The position numbers were made by a program, and so were the translations under genes. Shown here piece by piece: positions 17,106 through 24,858 of a DNA stretch of 64,000 bases. This DNA comes from Emticicia fluvialis (GTDB taxonomy: Bacteria; Bacteroidota; Bacteroidia; Cytophagales; Spirosomataceae): the NCBI RefSeq assembly GCF_024793945.1, contig NZ_JANUSD010000003.1, positions 124,001-188,000 of the forward strand, given 5' to 3'. How positions within the stretch are numbered: position 1 is the first letter of the stretch; the number at the start of each line of letters is the position of its first letter. The notes beneath the pieces were generated by a model, which was given only the letters and a program-made list of their open reading frames with translations, was not told the DNA's origin and ran no database searches.

Positions 17106-17237
17106 TTATACCTTGTCTTTTTTTTGGGTGAACATAACCGCGTAATCTTTCAGATAGGTTATCAGGCCATGGTTTTGCCATCCATATCCATCAGGCTCTG
17201 GTTCTGTTTTGTTATAGTACAGCTTCGGTGTTATGAT
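17106..17237 (-). pseudogene. C-terminal gene fragment, unknown family
   Basis: A minus-strand frame of 43 codons, closed upstream by TGA and with no ATG, reads ITPKLYYNKTEPEPDGYGWQ then NHGLITYLKDYAVMFTQKKD before its stop. The composition (many aromatic residues, Gly-Trp, Lys-rich end) looks like real protein C-terminus rather than chance translation. I do not recognise the parent family. It lies just left of the AT-rich ars operon, so it may mark a truncation made when that operon was inserted. Confidence 0.35.
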
Positions 17238-17329
17238 TCAATTTTTTTTACTTTTTTTGTTGATTTTTAAAGGTTTAACCGTGAGTCTTCAAAAATAAAA
17301 AACGAAAATCTTTTGTATTTAATCTTATT

Positions 17330-17364
17330 ATCGTAATATTGCAATGTAATCGTAATATTACGAT
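17330..17364. promoter_or_regulatory. ArsR operator: two tandem palindromes
   Basis: A perfect 16-bp palindrome ATCGTAATATTACGAT (17349-17364) is preceded, 19 bp upstream, by an imperfect copy ATCGTAATATTGCAAT (17330-17345). The position just ahead of arsR and the A/T-rich dyad shape fit autoregulation by an ArsR/SmtB repressor. Confidence 0.75.
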
Positions 17365-17380
17365 GTAAATAAATGTAGAA

Positions 17381-17710
17381 ATGGGAGTTACAAAAACAGA
17401 AATATATAAAGACGAGCAAAATAAACTGGCATCGCTTCTTAAAGTTTTAGGGCATCCAGCCAGAATAGCAATCCTGCAGTATATTATCAACCAAAAAGCA
17501 TGTATTTGTAATAATCTGGTTGAGGAATTAGGATTAGCGCAGGCAACTATCTCACAACATTTAAAAGAATTAAAAACCATAGGTATTATTCAAGGTTCAA
17601 TTGAAGGAAAATCAGTTTGTTACTGTATTGACGAAAAGGTATGGAAACAATTTCAAGAAGAATTTAATGGCTTTTTCAATCAGAATGTTAACGTAAAGCA
17701 GTGCTGTTAA
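17381..17710 (+). CDS. arsR: ArsR/SmtB family arsenical-responsive repressor
   Basis: This 109-aa winged-helix repressor begins MGVTKTEIYKDEQNKLASLLKVLGHPARIAIL. The recognition helix follows in EELGLAQATISQHLKELKTIG, then the beta wing. Cysteines are in ACICNN (residues 46-48) and in a C-terminal Q-C-C tail, candidate As(III) ligands. It is the first gene of a four-gene arsenic operon and follows a strong palindromic operator, consistent with release on As(III) binding. Confidence 0.92.
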   Translation: MGVTKTEIYKDEQNKLASLLKVLGHPARIAILQYIINQKACICNNLVEELGLAQATISQHLKELKTIGIIQGSIEGKSVCYCIDEKVWKQFQEEFNGFFNQNVNVKQCC

Positions 17711-17785
17711 GGCATTTTTTTACATTTTAACATCGCCATATTGCTATATAACGTTTATCTATTTTATCATTTTAAATTTAGTATT

Positions 17786-18259
17786 ATGAAGTTATCTGAA
17801 ATCAAAGAAATTTTACCAGCATTAGAAAATGTTGAATTTCAATTAGAAAACGGAACATTTGTTCCTGAACACTTTCACGTTACCGAAATCGGACAAATCA
17901 ACAAAAATTTTATTGATTGTGGCGGCGTAATCCGTAATGAAAAGGCGGTCAATTTTCAATTGTGGGATGCCAATGATTATGAGCACCGATTGAAACCAGG
18001 AAAGCTATTAAGTATAATCAGACTTTCAGAAGAAAAATTAGGAATTGAAGATGCTGAGATAGAAGTGGAATACCAAAGTAATACTATCGGTAAGTACGGT
18101 TTGGATTTCAATGGAAATACATTTGTATTGAAAAATAAAACGACGGCCTGCCTGGCTCAGGATGCTTGCGGAATTCCTTCAGGAAAACAAAAGAAAAGCC
18201 TTTCCGAATTAACTGCAAATCAATCAAATTCCTGCACTCCAAATTCAGGATGCTGTTAA
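17786..18259 (+). CDS. DUF6428 family protein of arsenic operon
   Basis: This 157-aa soluble protein starts MKLSEIKEILPALENVEFQL and contains NGTFVPEHFHVTEIGQINK. That block is characteristic of DUF6428 proteins found in Bacteroidota ars operons. Function is unknown. Its C-terminal Cys-rich tail (NSCTPNSGCC) ends like that of the upstream ArsR and could bind thiophilic metalloids. I chose the ATG at 17786 because translation from there starts with the conserved KLSEIK block. The upstream GTG/TTG options add a non-matching stretch. Confidence 0.8.
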   Translation: MKLSEIKEILPALENVEFQLENGTFVPEHFHVTEIGQINKNFIDCGGVIRNEKAVNFQLWDANDYEHRLKPGKLLSIIRLSEEKLGIEDAEIEVEYQSNTIGKYGLDFNGNTFVLKNKTTACLAQDACGIPSGKQKKSLSELTANQSNSCTPNSGCC

Positions 18260-18279
18260 ACCCTTAATTTAGAATATTT

Positions 18280-18894
18280 ATGTATCCAATGTTGATAGAG
18301 ACCATTCAACAGTTAGAATGGGAAAAATTTAATAACGATGAGCGTAAAAGTACCTTACAGCCATTGATTGATTTTATTCAGCTAAAAGTCAATAGCAGGC
18401 AGCAAATAAATATAAATTTCATTTGTACCCATAATTCGCGCAGGAGCCATTTATCACAGGTTTGGGCACAAGTAGCCGCCTCTCATTTCGATATTGAGAA
18501 GGTGAATTGCTATTCAGGAGGTACAGAAGAAACCGCATTGTTTCCAAAAGTAGCAGAAACTTTATCCAATCAGGGATTTAATATTTTCAAAATACATGAT
18601 GGCACTAATCCTGTTTATGCCATAAAATATAGTGATAATTCTCAACCGATAATTGGATTTTCTAAAAAGTATGACAGTCCTTTTAATCCTGTATCTGCTT
18701 TTGCTGCTATCATGACCTGCTCACAGGCCGACGGCGGATGTCCTTTTATCGCTGGTGCTGAAAAAAGGATTCCCATCACTTTTGAAGACCCTAAAATTTC
18801 AGATAATTCCCCTGAACAGACAACAGTATATTCAGAAAGGAGTTTACAGATAGCATTGGAAATGTTTTATGTTTTTTCAAAAATCACTAAGTAG
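18280..18894 (+). CDS. arsC: Low-molecular-weight phosphatase-type arsenate reductase
   Basis: This 204-aa protein has a helical N-terminus and a low-molecular-weight tyrosine phosphatase fold. The P-loop CTHNSRRS lies at residues 49-56 (Cys49 nucleophile), followed by SHLSQVWAQVAA. Additional cysteines (MTCSQADGGCPF, about residues 147-155) could complete a redox relay. It reduces As(V) to As(III) for export. The gene is 20 bp after DUF6428 and 3 bp before acr3. The gene symbol reflects function, and this subgroup is often annotated simply as a protein-tyrosine-phosphatase. Confidence 0.82.
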   Translation: MYPMLIETIQQLEWEKFNNDERKSTLQPLIDFIQLKVNSRQQININFICTHNSRRSHLSQVWAQVAASHFDIEKVNCYSGGTEETALFPKVAETLSNQGFNIFKIHDGTNPVYAIKYSDNSQPIIGFSKKYDSPFNPVSAFAAIMTCSQADGGCPFIAGAEKRIPITFEDPKISDNSPEQTTVYSERSLQIALEMFYVFSKITK

Positions 18895-18897
18895 CCA

Positions 18898-19929
18898 ATG
18901 CAACCAAAACTCAAATTTCTCGACCGTTACCTTACCTTGTGGATATTCCTTGCAATGGCACTTGGTTTAGGCTTAGGATATTTCTTTCCGGGTTTTTCAA
19001 AAATTACAAATACGCTATCCTTTGGCACTACTAATATTCTGCTGGCCATAGGTTTGATATTGATGATGTACCCGCCACTGGCAAAGGTGGATTACTCATT
19101 GTTGCCTTTAGTATTGAAGGATAAAAAAGTTATCGGCATCTCGCTATTGTTAAACTGGATTATCGGACCAATTTTAATGTTCGGTTTAGCCATTCTTTTT
19201 TTAAGAAGTGAGCCGGATTATATGATAGGATTGATACTGATAGGTTTAGCAAGATGTATTGCAATGGTTATAGTATGGAATGACCTGGCAAAAGGTAACC
19301 GAGAATATGCAGCCTTATTAGTTGCATTAAACAGCATCTTTCAGGTATTTAGTTACAGTTTCTTAGTTTGGCTGTTTATTAATGTACTGCCAAACAAATT
19401 AGGCTTGGCAAGTTTCAATGTAAATGTATCTATAAAAGACGTGACCGAAAGTGTTTTGATTTATTTAGGCATCCCTTTCTTGACTGGTTTTCTTAGCCGT
19501 TATTTCCTAGTAAAATCAAAAGGTATAGCATGGTATAACCGTAAATTTGTACCCAAAATATCGCCTATTACATTGTATGCTTTACTGTTTACCATAATAT
19601 TGATGTTCAGCCTGAAAGGTGATAAAATAATAGAGTTGCCTATGGATGTCGTGAAGGTTGCAATACCATTAGTCGTCTATTTTGTACTCATGTTTTTCTT
19701 AAGCTTCTTTATCAATAAATCTTTGGGTGTGCCGTACGACAAAAACGCAGCAATTGCATTTACCGCCACAGGAAACAATTTTGAACTAGCTATTGCGGTG
19801 GCAATAGCGGTATTCGGAATCCATTCACCTCAGGCATTTGTAGGCGTAATTGGGCCGTTGGTAGAAGTTCCCGTTCTGATTTTATTGGTAAAAATAAGCC
19901 AGTGGCTTAAAAAAAAGTACTATAATTAA
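18898..19929 (+). CDS. acr3: ACR3 family arsenite efflux transporter
   Basis: This 343-aa inner-membrane carrier has about ten spans and exports arsenite. The family signature LARCIAMVIVWNDLA holds the conserved functional Cys (C122-type), and the FTATGNNFELAIAVAIAVFG segment is the conserved second half-helix region. It is the last gene of the ars operon, starting 3 bp after arsC. Base composition is clearly more A+T rich than in flanking core genes. Confidence 0.94.
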   Translation: MQPKLKFLDRYLTLWIFLAMALGLGLGYFFPGFSKITNTLSFGTTNILLAIGLILMMYPPLAKVDYSLLPLVLKDKKVIGISLLLNWIIGPILMFGLAILFLRSEPDYMIGLILIGLARCIAMVIVWNDLAKGNREYAALLVALNSIFQVFSYSFLVWLFINVLPNKLGLASFNVNVSIKDVTESVLIYLGIPFLTGFLSRYFLVKSKGIAWYNRKFVPKISPITLYALLFTIILMFSLKGDKIIELPMDVVKVAIPLVVYFVLMFFLSFFINKSLGVPYDKNAAIAFTATGNNFELAIAVAIAVFGIHSPQAFVGVIGPLVEVPVLILLVKISQWLKKKYYN

Positions 19930-19984
19930 ACGCAACTGGAGTTCAGGGGTTGTGGCCAAACGCTAAACCTCTTACACAGATTAC

Positions 19985-20010
19985 AAGGGGAGCGACTTAA
20001 GGCTTCCCTT
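19985..20010 (+). terminator. Terminator of the ars operon
   Basis: AAGGGGAGC (19985-19993) pairs with GCTTCCCTT (20002-20010), one G-U pair, followed by TTT. It lies 55 bp after the acr3 stop. Confidence 0.65.
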
Positions 20011-20373
20011 TTATAATAAACAGAATAAGTTGAATATTTTTAAAATAATCGGCCACACCTCCAAATGCCTTTCCAAACCAAACTTCGCAATGGTTTGTGA
20101 TGCGCTCCTGTCAGTAATGGTCTTTGTATCAATTGTTTATCTATAATTACTGGTAGCTTGGCAAAAGGATACTGACTTGTTTTTGACTACTGTAAATTTG
20201 TTAAGCTAAGGATTCATGGTAATTATTTTAAAAACTAAAAAGCTGCAAAAATCATATAAATAATGTTTGCGCAATGAAATACTTTTTAACCGACTGCCCC
20301 ATCAAAAAAAACAAGCCAACAGGCAAAAACGGTTTGCCGGTGGCTGCATCAAGAACAGAAAACGCCCCCTAAC
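20011..20373. other. Intergenic region between ars operon and DnaC-like gene
   Basis: These 363 bp hold no recognised gene. A 32-codon plus-strand frame (20274-20372) running up to the convergent gene is not convincing. Confidence 0.4.
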
Positions 20374-21375
20374 TCAGCCCCCGTACCGCCTGTTGGGCGC
20401 TTTGGGGTCAAAAGTTATAACATTAAACATATCATAAATGCGGCTGGCGGCGGCTTCGCCATACAGAGCGGCCAGTTTTTCGGGGGTTTCGGCATTAGAT
20501 ATCAAATGCACCCGCACACCGGGGCGGTCGTAGAGTTCAAGCAAAACCTTTTCCATTACGTTCACAGGTGTGGTTTTGTAAGACTCGCCCCTAACATTTA
20601 CCGATAGCTGCTCGCGCCCAACTTCCTCAATCAGCAGGTCATATCTGGTAAATCCATAGCAGTTTTCATCACCGCCAAGCGGTTTTTCGGCCAGAATTTC
20701 GTCGATGGTCTGCTCAGGGTTAATCACATAGCTTTCTACAATTTCCTGCGCTTTTATACCCCTGAACGACGCCAGCGGGTTGTCCTGAAAAGCCGCCATC
20801 AGGGTAGACTTGCCCGTGCCAACCTTGCCCAGCAAACATATCCCCTTGTTTTTGTTCATGGCAGAGGCACCCCCTGCATGAAAATAACCGAGGCATAATT
20901 CAAAGGCTTTAACACAATAATTATCAAGCCTGAATTTACGCCCCGGGTTGCGTGCTGCCACCAGTGCATCCAGATTTGCCAGTATCCTGCCCTTAAAGTC
21001 GGTGGCAGATATATTCCGCATGGCGGCTGTACGGGCTTCTTTTTGTTCCTGCAATTTTCTGGCGGTTTCGGCGGCTTCCTGTTTCTGTTGTTTTTTCAGG
21101 TAGTCAAAGGCTTTAGAAAAATACTCGCTCGTCAGCCTGTCGGCCAGCTCCTGCACAAAAGCCTGCTGCATGACCGGGCTCAACCTGGCCGAATTGGCAT
21201 GCCTGCCCAGCACCGGAAAAATAGCCTTGAACAGTTCATCCTGCAAAGGTCTGTACTCCCGTTCCCGAAATTCGGCGTAAGACCCCGTCAGCTCCCTGCT
21301 CAACAACTGAGTGGTCGTCGGCAGGTTGTTCAACAATCTGTCGGCCGGTGGTCTTGTGGGTATTACTTTTTCCAT
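20374..21375 (-). CDS. DnaC/IstB-like helicase-loader ATPase
   Basis: This 333-aa AAA+ ATPase has a Walker A GKVGTGKST (about residues 186-194), a Walker B-like YDLLIEEVG, and a sensor/arginine-finger region LISNAETPEKLAALYGEAAASRIYDMFN, as in DnaC-type loaders. The N-terminal 150 residues are helical and lysine/glutamine-rich. The start overlaps the preceding O-like gene by 140 bp in another frame, an unusually long overlap. A later internal start is possible. It probably loads replicative helicase for a phage or plasmid replicon. Confidence 0.75.
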   Translation of the reverse strand: MEKVIPTRPPADRLLNNLPTTTQLLSRELTGSYAEFREREYRPLQDELFKAIFPVLGRHANSARLSPVMQQAFVQELADRLTSEYFSKAFDYLKKQQKQEAAETARKLQEQKEARTAAMRNISATDFKGRILANLDALVAARNPGRKFRLDNYCVKAFELCLGYFHAGGASAMNKNKGICLLGKVGTGKSTLMAAFQDNPLASFRGIKAQEIVESYVINPEQTIDEILAEKPLGGDENCYGFTRYDLLIEEVGREQLSVNVRGESYKTTPVNVMEKVLLELYDRPGVRVHLISNAETPEKLAALYGEAAASRIYDMFNVITFDPKAPNRRYGG

Positions 21376-22120
21376 ATTTATTGAGGTTGTTCTGTTTATA
21401 GTAGGGCAGCCAGTACAAAAAATTCTCGCGCGCGCTGCTTATATCTTTCCATTGCTTTTGCTTGCCCAGGCCGAATTTCATTTCAACAAAACTGTTTACT
21501 GCGGTGGCATATTCTTCAGGCTTAATATCATTTTTACCTGCCGCCATTTTACATATTTCGCTATCCTGTAAATCGGCGCGCAGGTCGTCTTTCGTAAAAG
21601 GCTCACTTCTGTGTCCGGCGGCCTGCTTGCGGTGTTGCTCCACAAAGGGCAGCGCGTCTGGGTTTTTGTTTAGGGCCTGGTCTTGCTCCGTCGACTCCGC
21701 ATGCAAATGGGCAGGCATGGCAGACGGCTCAGTGTCGTTCTGTTTCATAAACAAGGGCATTTCGGGCATATATTTACTGCGCGAGCCCCCCTTGCTGCCC
21801 TCTGCCCCTGCTTCTGCTCTGGCTTTCTGCCAGACCTCCGGCGGCAGAATCTGATACCTGGTTTTGTTACCATGCCCCTTGCCTCCGGCAATAAAGTTTA
21901 TCAATCCGGCCTGTTTCAGACGGTTACGCGAAGTCTTCAGCGTATTAATGCTCATTCCGACATTGGCAGACACCCGCCCGTCTGAATGCCAGAATTCATT
22001 TACCCAACCTAAACCATTAGCCGTTTTTAATAGATAAAAATACAGCTTGGTTTCCCAACCCGTAAATTGAGCACCGTCATCCAATCGCCAGAAATGATTT
22101 ACCAAATCAATATAATTCAT
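21236..22120 (-). CDS. Phage replication O-like / helix-turn-helix initiator protein
   Basis: This 294-aa protein has a winged-helix N-terminal region: VNHFWRLDDGAQFTGWETKLYFYLL, then SANVGMSINTLKTSRNRLKQAGLI as a probable recognition helix. The C-terminal half is hydrophilic and poorly conserved. This matches the layout of phage replication protein O or DnaD-like initiators that sit immediately upstream of a DnaC-like loader, as here. The ATG at 22120 was chosen over the GTG one codon earlier. No structural phage genes or integrase are near, so the pair looks like a relic or a domesticated module. Confidence 0.65.
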   Translation of the reverse strand: MNYIDLVNHFWRLDDGAQFTGWETKLYFYLLKTANGLGWVNEFWHSDGRVSANVGMSINTLKTSRNRLKQAGLINFIAGGKGHGNKTRYQILPPEVWQKARAEAGAEGSKGGSRSKYMPEMPLFMKQNDTEPSAMPAHLHAESTEQDQALNKNPDALPFVEQHRKQAAGHRSEPFTKDDLRADLQDSEICKMAAGKNDIKPEEYATAVNSFVEMKFGLGKQKQWKDISSARENFLYWLPYYKQNNLNKYGKSNTHKTTGRQIVEQPADDHSVVEQGADGVLRRISGTGVQTFAG

Positions 22121-22144
22121 CACACGGTGTTATTTGTGGAGACA

Positions 22145-22301
22145 ATTAGTGAATTAGTGAATGAGTGAATTAGTGAATGAGTGATTGAGTGATTGAGTGA
22201 TTGGGTGAATTAGTGATTTAGTGAATTAGCGGCCGCCGTTGCGGTGAATGAGTGGGCGGCGTTCCGGTGATTTAGCGAGTGCTGTTGCGGTGATTGAGCG
22301 G
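22145..22301. repeat. Degenerate octamer array (inverted arm), cluster 1a
   Basis: Units of GTGAATTA/GTGAATGA/GTGATTGA type run through here, with GC-rich inserts such as GCGGCCGCCGTTGCGGTGAA. It is the reverse orientation relative to cluster 1b (22442-22587), the two flanking about 140 bp of ordinary sequence as an imperfect inverted repeat. Confidence 0.85.
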
Positions 22302-22441
22302 CATCTATTGAAATCAGCCCTCTTTAAATTACTACGCATTCGCGTTCATATAGCCCTATATAGTTTCAGCAAAAGCAAATGGGTACAATAAATTTTAACA
22401 AAGGCCCCGCATTAAACCCTTACATCTGCCAATCAGATAGT

Positions 22442-22587
22442 TATTCACTAATTCACTCAATCACTCATTCACTCATTCACTCATTCACTCATTCAGCGGA
22501 ACGCCGCCCGCTAATTCACCGCAACGGCGGCCGCTAAATCACTCATTCACTAATTCACTAATTCGCTCATTCACTAATTCGCTCACC
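22442..22587. repeat. Degenerate octamer array, cluster 1b
   Basis: Units ATTCACTA, ATTCACTC and ATTCGCTC, with inserts CAGCGGAACGCCGCCCG and CACCGCAACGGCGGCCG. The array begins 3 bp after the stop codon of the minus-strand gene at 22590-22856. Confidence 0.88.
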
Positions 22588-22589
22588 CC

Positions 22590-22856
22590 TCATTGCTCCA
22601 ACATCTCTACCTGGGCTACGTTGCTAAGATAAACCGTGCCAACGGCCAGCCGGCTTTCGCGCACTATCTTGCCTACCTTACCCGAGCATATAAAATCTTG
22701 TTGAATAGCTATTTTGTGTAAGCCGCCGTTGGTTTCGTCCGGAATCACGTCGAGTATCTTTCCCCTGATAGAAACTTTGTTTCGTTGGGTTATTTTTACA
22801 CGCTGGTAAAGCATCTGCTCAAAATCGGCTGGTTGAAAAGTTCTGAATAAAGTCAT
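22590..22856 (-). CDS. Hypothetical 88-aa protein of replication module
   Basis: This small soluble protein has predicted beta-rich segments (VKITQRNKVSIRGKILDVIP, HKIAIQQDFICSGK, VGTVYLSNVAQVEMLEQ). It has no signal peptide or known motif. It lies upstream of the O-like and DnaC-like genes on the same strand, separated by the octamer arrays, so it may belong to the same element. The family is not recognised. Confidence 0.5.
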   Translation of the reverse strand: MTLFRTFQPADFEQMLYQRVKITQRNKVSIRGKILDVIPDETNGGLHKIAIQQDFICSGKVGKIVRESRLAVGTVYLSNVAQVEMLEQ

Positions 22857-23474
22857 TGTGGTATTGATTGAAGGTTTAAAAATGGGATTGTTACGTTTTC
22901 TCTGGCAGGAATAAAACCATAGCAGATAGAATCACAGGCAAAAATTTTAACTAATTATGGGCCAAACACCCGTTTTATTGGCCGTTTCATGCACAGATAG
23001 CATATCGGCAGCGCAGGCATTACCTGCTTTTATGGCCGGTGGTTGTCAGTAACCCGGCCTTGTATATATATTGTTGTTGGTTCAAATAATTAATTGCCGA
23101 TGTCAGAAAAAACACCTCCTCTAAAGCAGAGGAGGGTTTTCGTTAATCGTTCCTAAAACTAATATAAAACCTAAACTCTTCTCTTGTTTAAAGCAACCAG
23201 CACCCTACCCTCGCTTCGCTCCTGACTGATTGTTGAAAAATGCCTCCCCCGAAACGGAGGAGGATTTGTTAGTTATATCTATTCTTACCCTAAAAAAAAT
23301 GACTAAAAATTCTGGCGGCCGGAAAAAATGCCCCTCCGAGCCGGAGGGGATTTTCAGACCTCTATAAACCTAACTTAACTAAACCTCTAAAGAAATGCCT
23401 CCTCCAGCCGGAGGAGGATTTAAAACAAAGCATACGCGTCAAATCACACACTTTTTCTAGTCACAGCATTATCT
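22857..23474. other. Gene-poor stretch with four tandem hairpins
   Basis: No gene is supported in these 618 bp. The right half holds four CCTCC/GGAGG hairpins described separately. Confidence 0.55.
23107..23417. repeat. Four tandem CCTCC/GGAGG hairpins
   Basis: Stems lie at 23115-23135, 23243-23263, 23331-23349 and 23398-23417 (arms CCTCCTCT/AGAGGAGG, CCTCCCCCG/CGGAGGAGG, CCCCTCCG/CGGAGGGG, CCTCCTCC/GGAGGAGG). Each is preceded by an A-rich run and followed by ATTT and an A/C/T-rich tail with CCTAAA or CCTAAC. Arm changes are often compensatory, which argues for selected structure. Confidence 0.75.
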
Positions 23475-23849
23475 TTAAGCCCAAAGGCTTTTTTCCGCTT
23501 CAATGGCACTCCATCTGTCGGCAGCCAACTCAACCGCCCGCTGAATATACCCGTAAACCTCAGCAGCAGTGGTGCTGGCAGAAAAGGGCATTTCAATCGT
23601 GTTAAAAACGGTCGCTTCGCCGGGTGGTGTCAGGGCATCACCGCTGTCTCTGTCAAACCTGTCTACATAGCCGCACACCAGCCTGGCATCTTTTACAATA
23701 AACCCAAAGCCCACAGGCATCGGCGCAAATTCATTGTTAATCAGTAGCGCCATTTCTGCCCAGTGGCTAATCTTCCGGCATAATACGCATCCCCTTGCCT
23801 CATGTGGTTTTATATCAGGCCGCAGGTTGTTATCGCTCGCACGCTCCAT
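23475..23849 (-). CDS. Hypothetical protein
   Basis: This roughly 124-aa soluble protein is counted from the ATG at 23849. A TTG 12 codons upstream would lengthen it. It contains ARGCVLCRKISHWAEM, a Cys-x-x-Cys that could bind metal, then PVGFGFIVKDARLVCGYVDR, and a helical end VYGYIQRAVELAADRWSAIE. The family is not recognised. It lies between the hairpin set and the S24 repressor, within the mobile-element-like region. Confidence 0.45.
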   Translation of the reverse strand: MERASDNNLRPDIKPHEARGCVLCRKISHWAEMALLINNEFAPMPVGFGFIVKDARLVCGYVDRFDRDSGDALTPPGEATVFNTIEMPFSASTTAAEVYGYIQRAVELAADRWSAIEAEKSLWA

Positions 23850-24048
23850 ACCATTCTCATCTGCGTCAGGCACTGCCCCCCGCAAGCGGCCAGCCGGGGC
23901 AGACCGCTCTGAGGTGTTACAGCAACCGGTTATACCCGGTTATTGTTCATAAATTTGTTTTGTGTGGATCCAGAGCTAAAAAGGCTGAATCTTTTAAAAT
24001 TTTTATTGCACATTTACGTATTTTCTGTATTTTTGTCGAATAATACTT

Positions 24049-24090
24049 ACTTGTTCGTTAAATGATGTACAAAAATAGCGAACAAGTTCG
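24049..24090. promoter_or_regulatory. Putative operators of the XRE-S24 repressor
   Basis: A dyad CGAACAAGTTCG (24079-24090) and an inverted copy of its half, ACTTGTTCG (around 24050-24058), lie 21 bp apart, about 55-95 bp before the repressor start. Phage-type repressors usually bind such repeated dyads in their own control region. Confidence 0.5.
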
Positions 24091-24144
24091 CATTATGCAA
24101 GTAAATAACAAAAAAAAATTTAATTCTTTAACGGAACACACATC

Positions 24145-24837
24145 ATGAATATGAGCGCAACTGCCATAAGCGGAACGGAAATCAGAAGTTTCCGGAAGAA
24201 AAATAAGCTCTCTCAAACCGAGTTCGCCGAACTTGTTGGTGTTTCTATGAGAGCAGTACAACTATGGGAAAGCGGCGACAGGAATGTATCAAGCCTGGCC
24301 GAACGTACTATAAAAGAAGTATTTCAGACCTATAAACCTAAAGAAGCTACTGGCAGCAAAAGCCGTAATATACATACCTTTGTAAACAATGAAAACGGCG
24401 ACCTGATAGTGCAGGCACCTTTACTGGGCGCCGAAGCCTTTGCCCGCTACCTGGACGAACTGGGCGAAGCAGGCTCGCTGCAGTCGGACGAGATGGTGTC
24501 TTTTATTGTAGACAAAATAGACAGGGGTAATTTTGTGGCTTTCAGGGTTTCAGGCGACAGCATGAATGGCGGCCTGATAGACGACACCCCCGACAGAGCC
24601 ATTGTGCTGGGCAAAGAACAACCAATGGATTTATGGATGAATGGCTTTGGGGAATCAAAATTCGGGTGGGTTATCCTCACCAAACGCAATGTACTGTTTA
24701 AAGACATTGTGGGCTTTGATAAAGAAACGGCCACCATTACCTGCCACAGCCGTAACGACAGCCCCGAATACGCCGATTTTAAATTATCTTTGAACGACGT
24801 ACATAAAATATTTAAAGTAATTAAAAGGTCTTTTTGA
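24145..24837 (+). CDS. XRE-family repressor with S24/LexA-like C-terminal domain
   Basis: This 230-aa protein has a helix-turn-helix at residues 10-60 (IRSFRKKNKLSQTEFAELVG, then VSMRAVQLWESG). It is joined to an S24 peptidase-like domain containing GDSM with Ser139, and a later Lys (LTKRNVLFKDIVG) as candidate dyad partner. Such CI/LexA-like repressors self-cleave on DNA damage and control prophages or conjugative elements. Dyads upstream fit autoregulation. The Ala-Gly/Cys-Gly cleavage site is not obvious. Confidence 0.85.
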   Translation: MNMSATAISGTEIRSFRKKNKLSQTEFAELVGVSMRAVQLWESGDRNVSSLAERTIKEVFQTYKPKEATGSKSRNIHTFVNNENGDLIVQAPLLGAEAFARYLDELGEAGSLQSDEMVSFIVDKIDRGNFVAFRVSGDSMNGGLIDDTPDRAIVLGKEQPMDLWMNGFGESKFGWVILTKRNVLFKDIVGFDKETATITCHSRNDSPEYADFKLSLNDVHKIFKVIKRSF

Positions 24838-24858
24838 AAAATTATAGCTAATTGTAAG

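Larger units (their letters stand above)
16104..17329. other. 1.2-kb intergenic region with hairpins and a gene fragment
   Basis: Between the Mg2+ ATPase and the ars operon I see no intact gene. Two similar hairpins occur, GACAGGC-ATG-GCCTGTC (16265-16281) and AAAAAGGCAGGC-AA-CGCCTGCCTTTTT (16412-16439). Each is followed by an AACCTAA/CCTAA-rich tail. A CCGGGC/GCCCGG hairpin is at 16987-17006, and a degraded minus-strand reading frame is at 17106-17237. Confidence 0.6.

Noticed and set aside
20274..20372. 32-codon frame ending beside the DnaC-like gene
   Set aside because: Short, no family, and no promoter or terminator of its own.
22955..23050. 31-codon frame beginning ATGGGCCAAACACCC
   Set aside because: No conserved pattern and no regulatory context. 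Probably chance.
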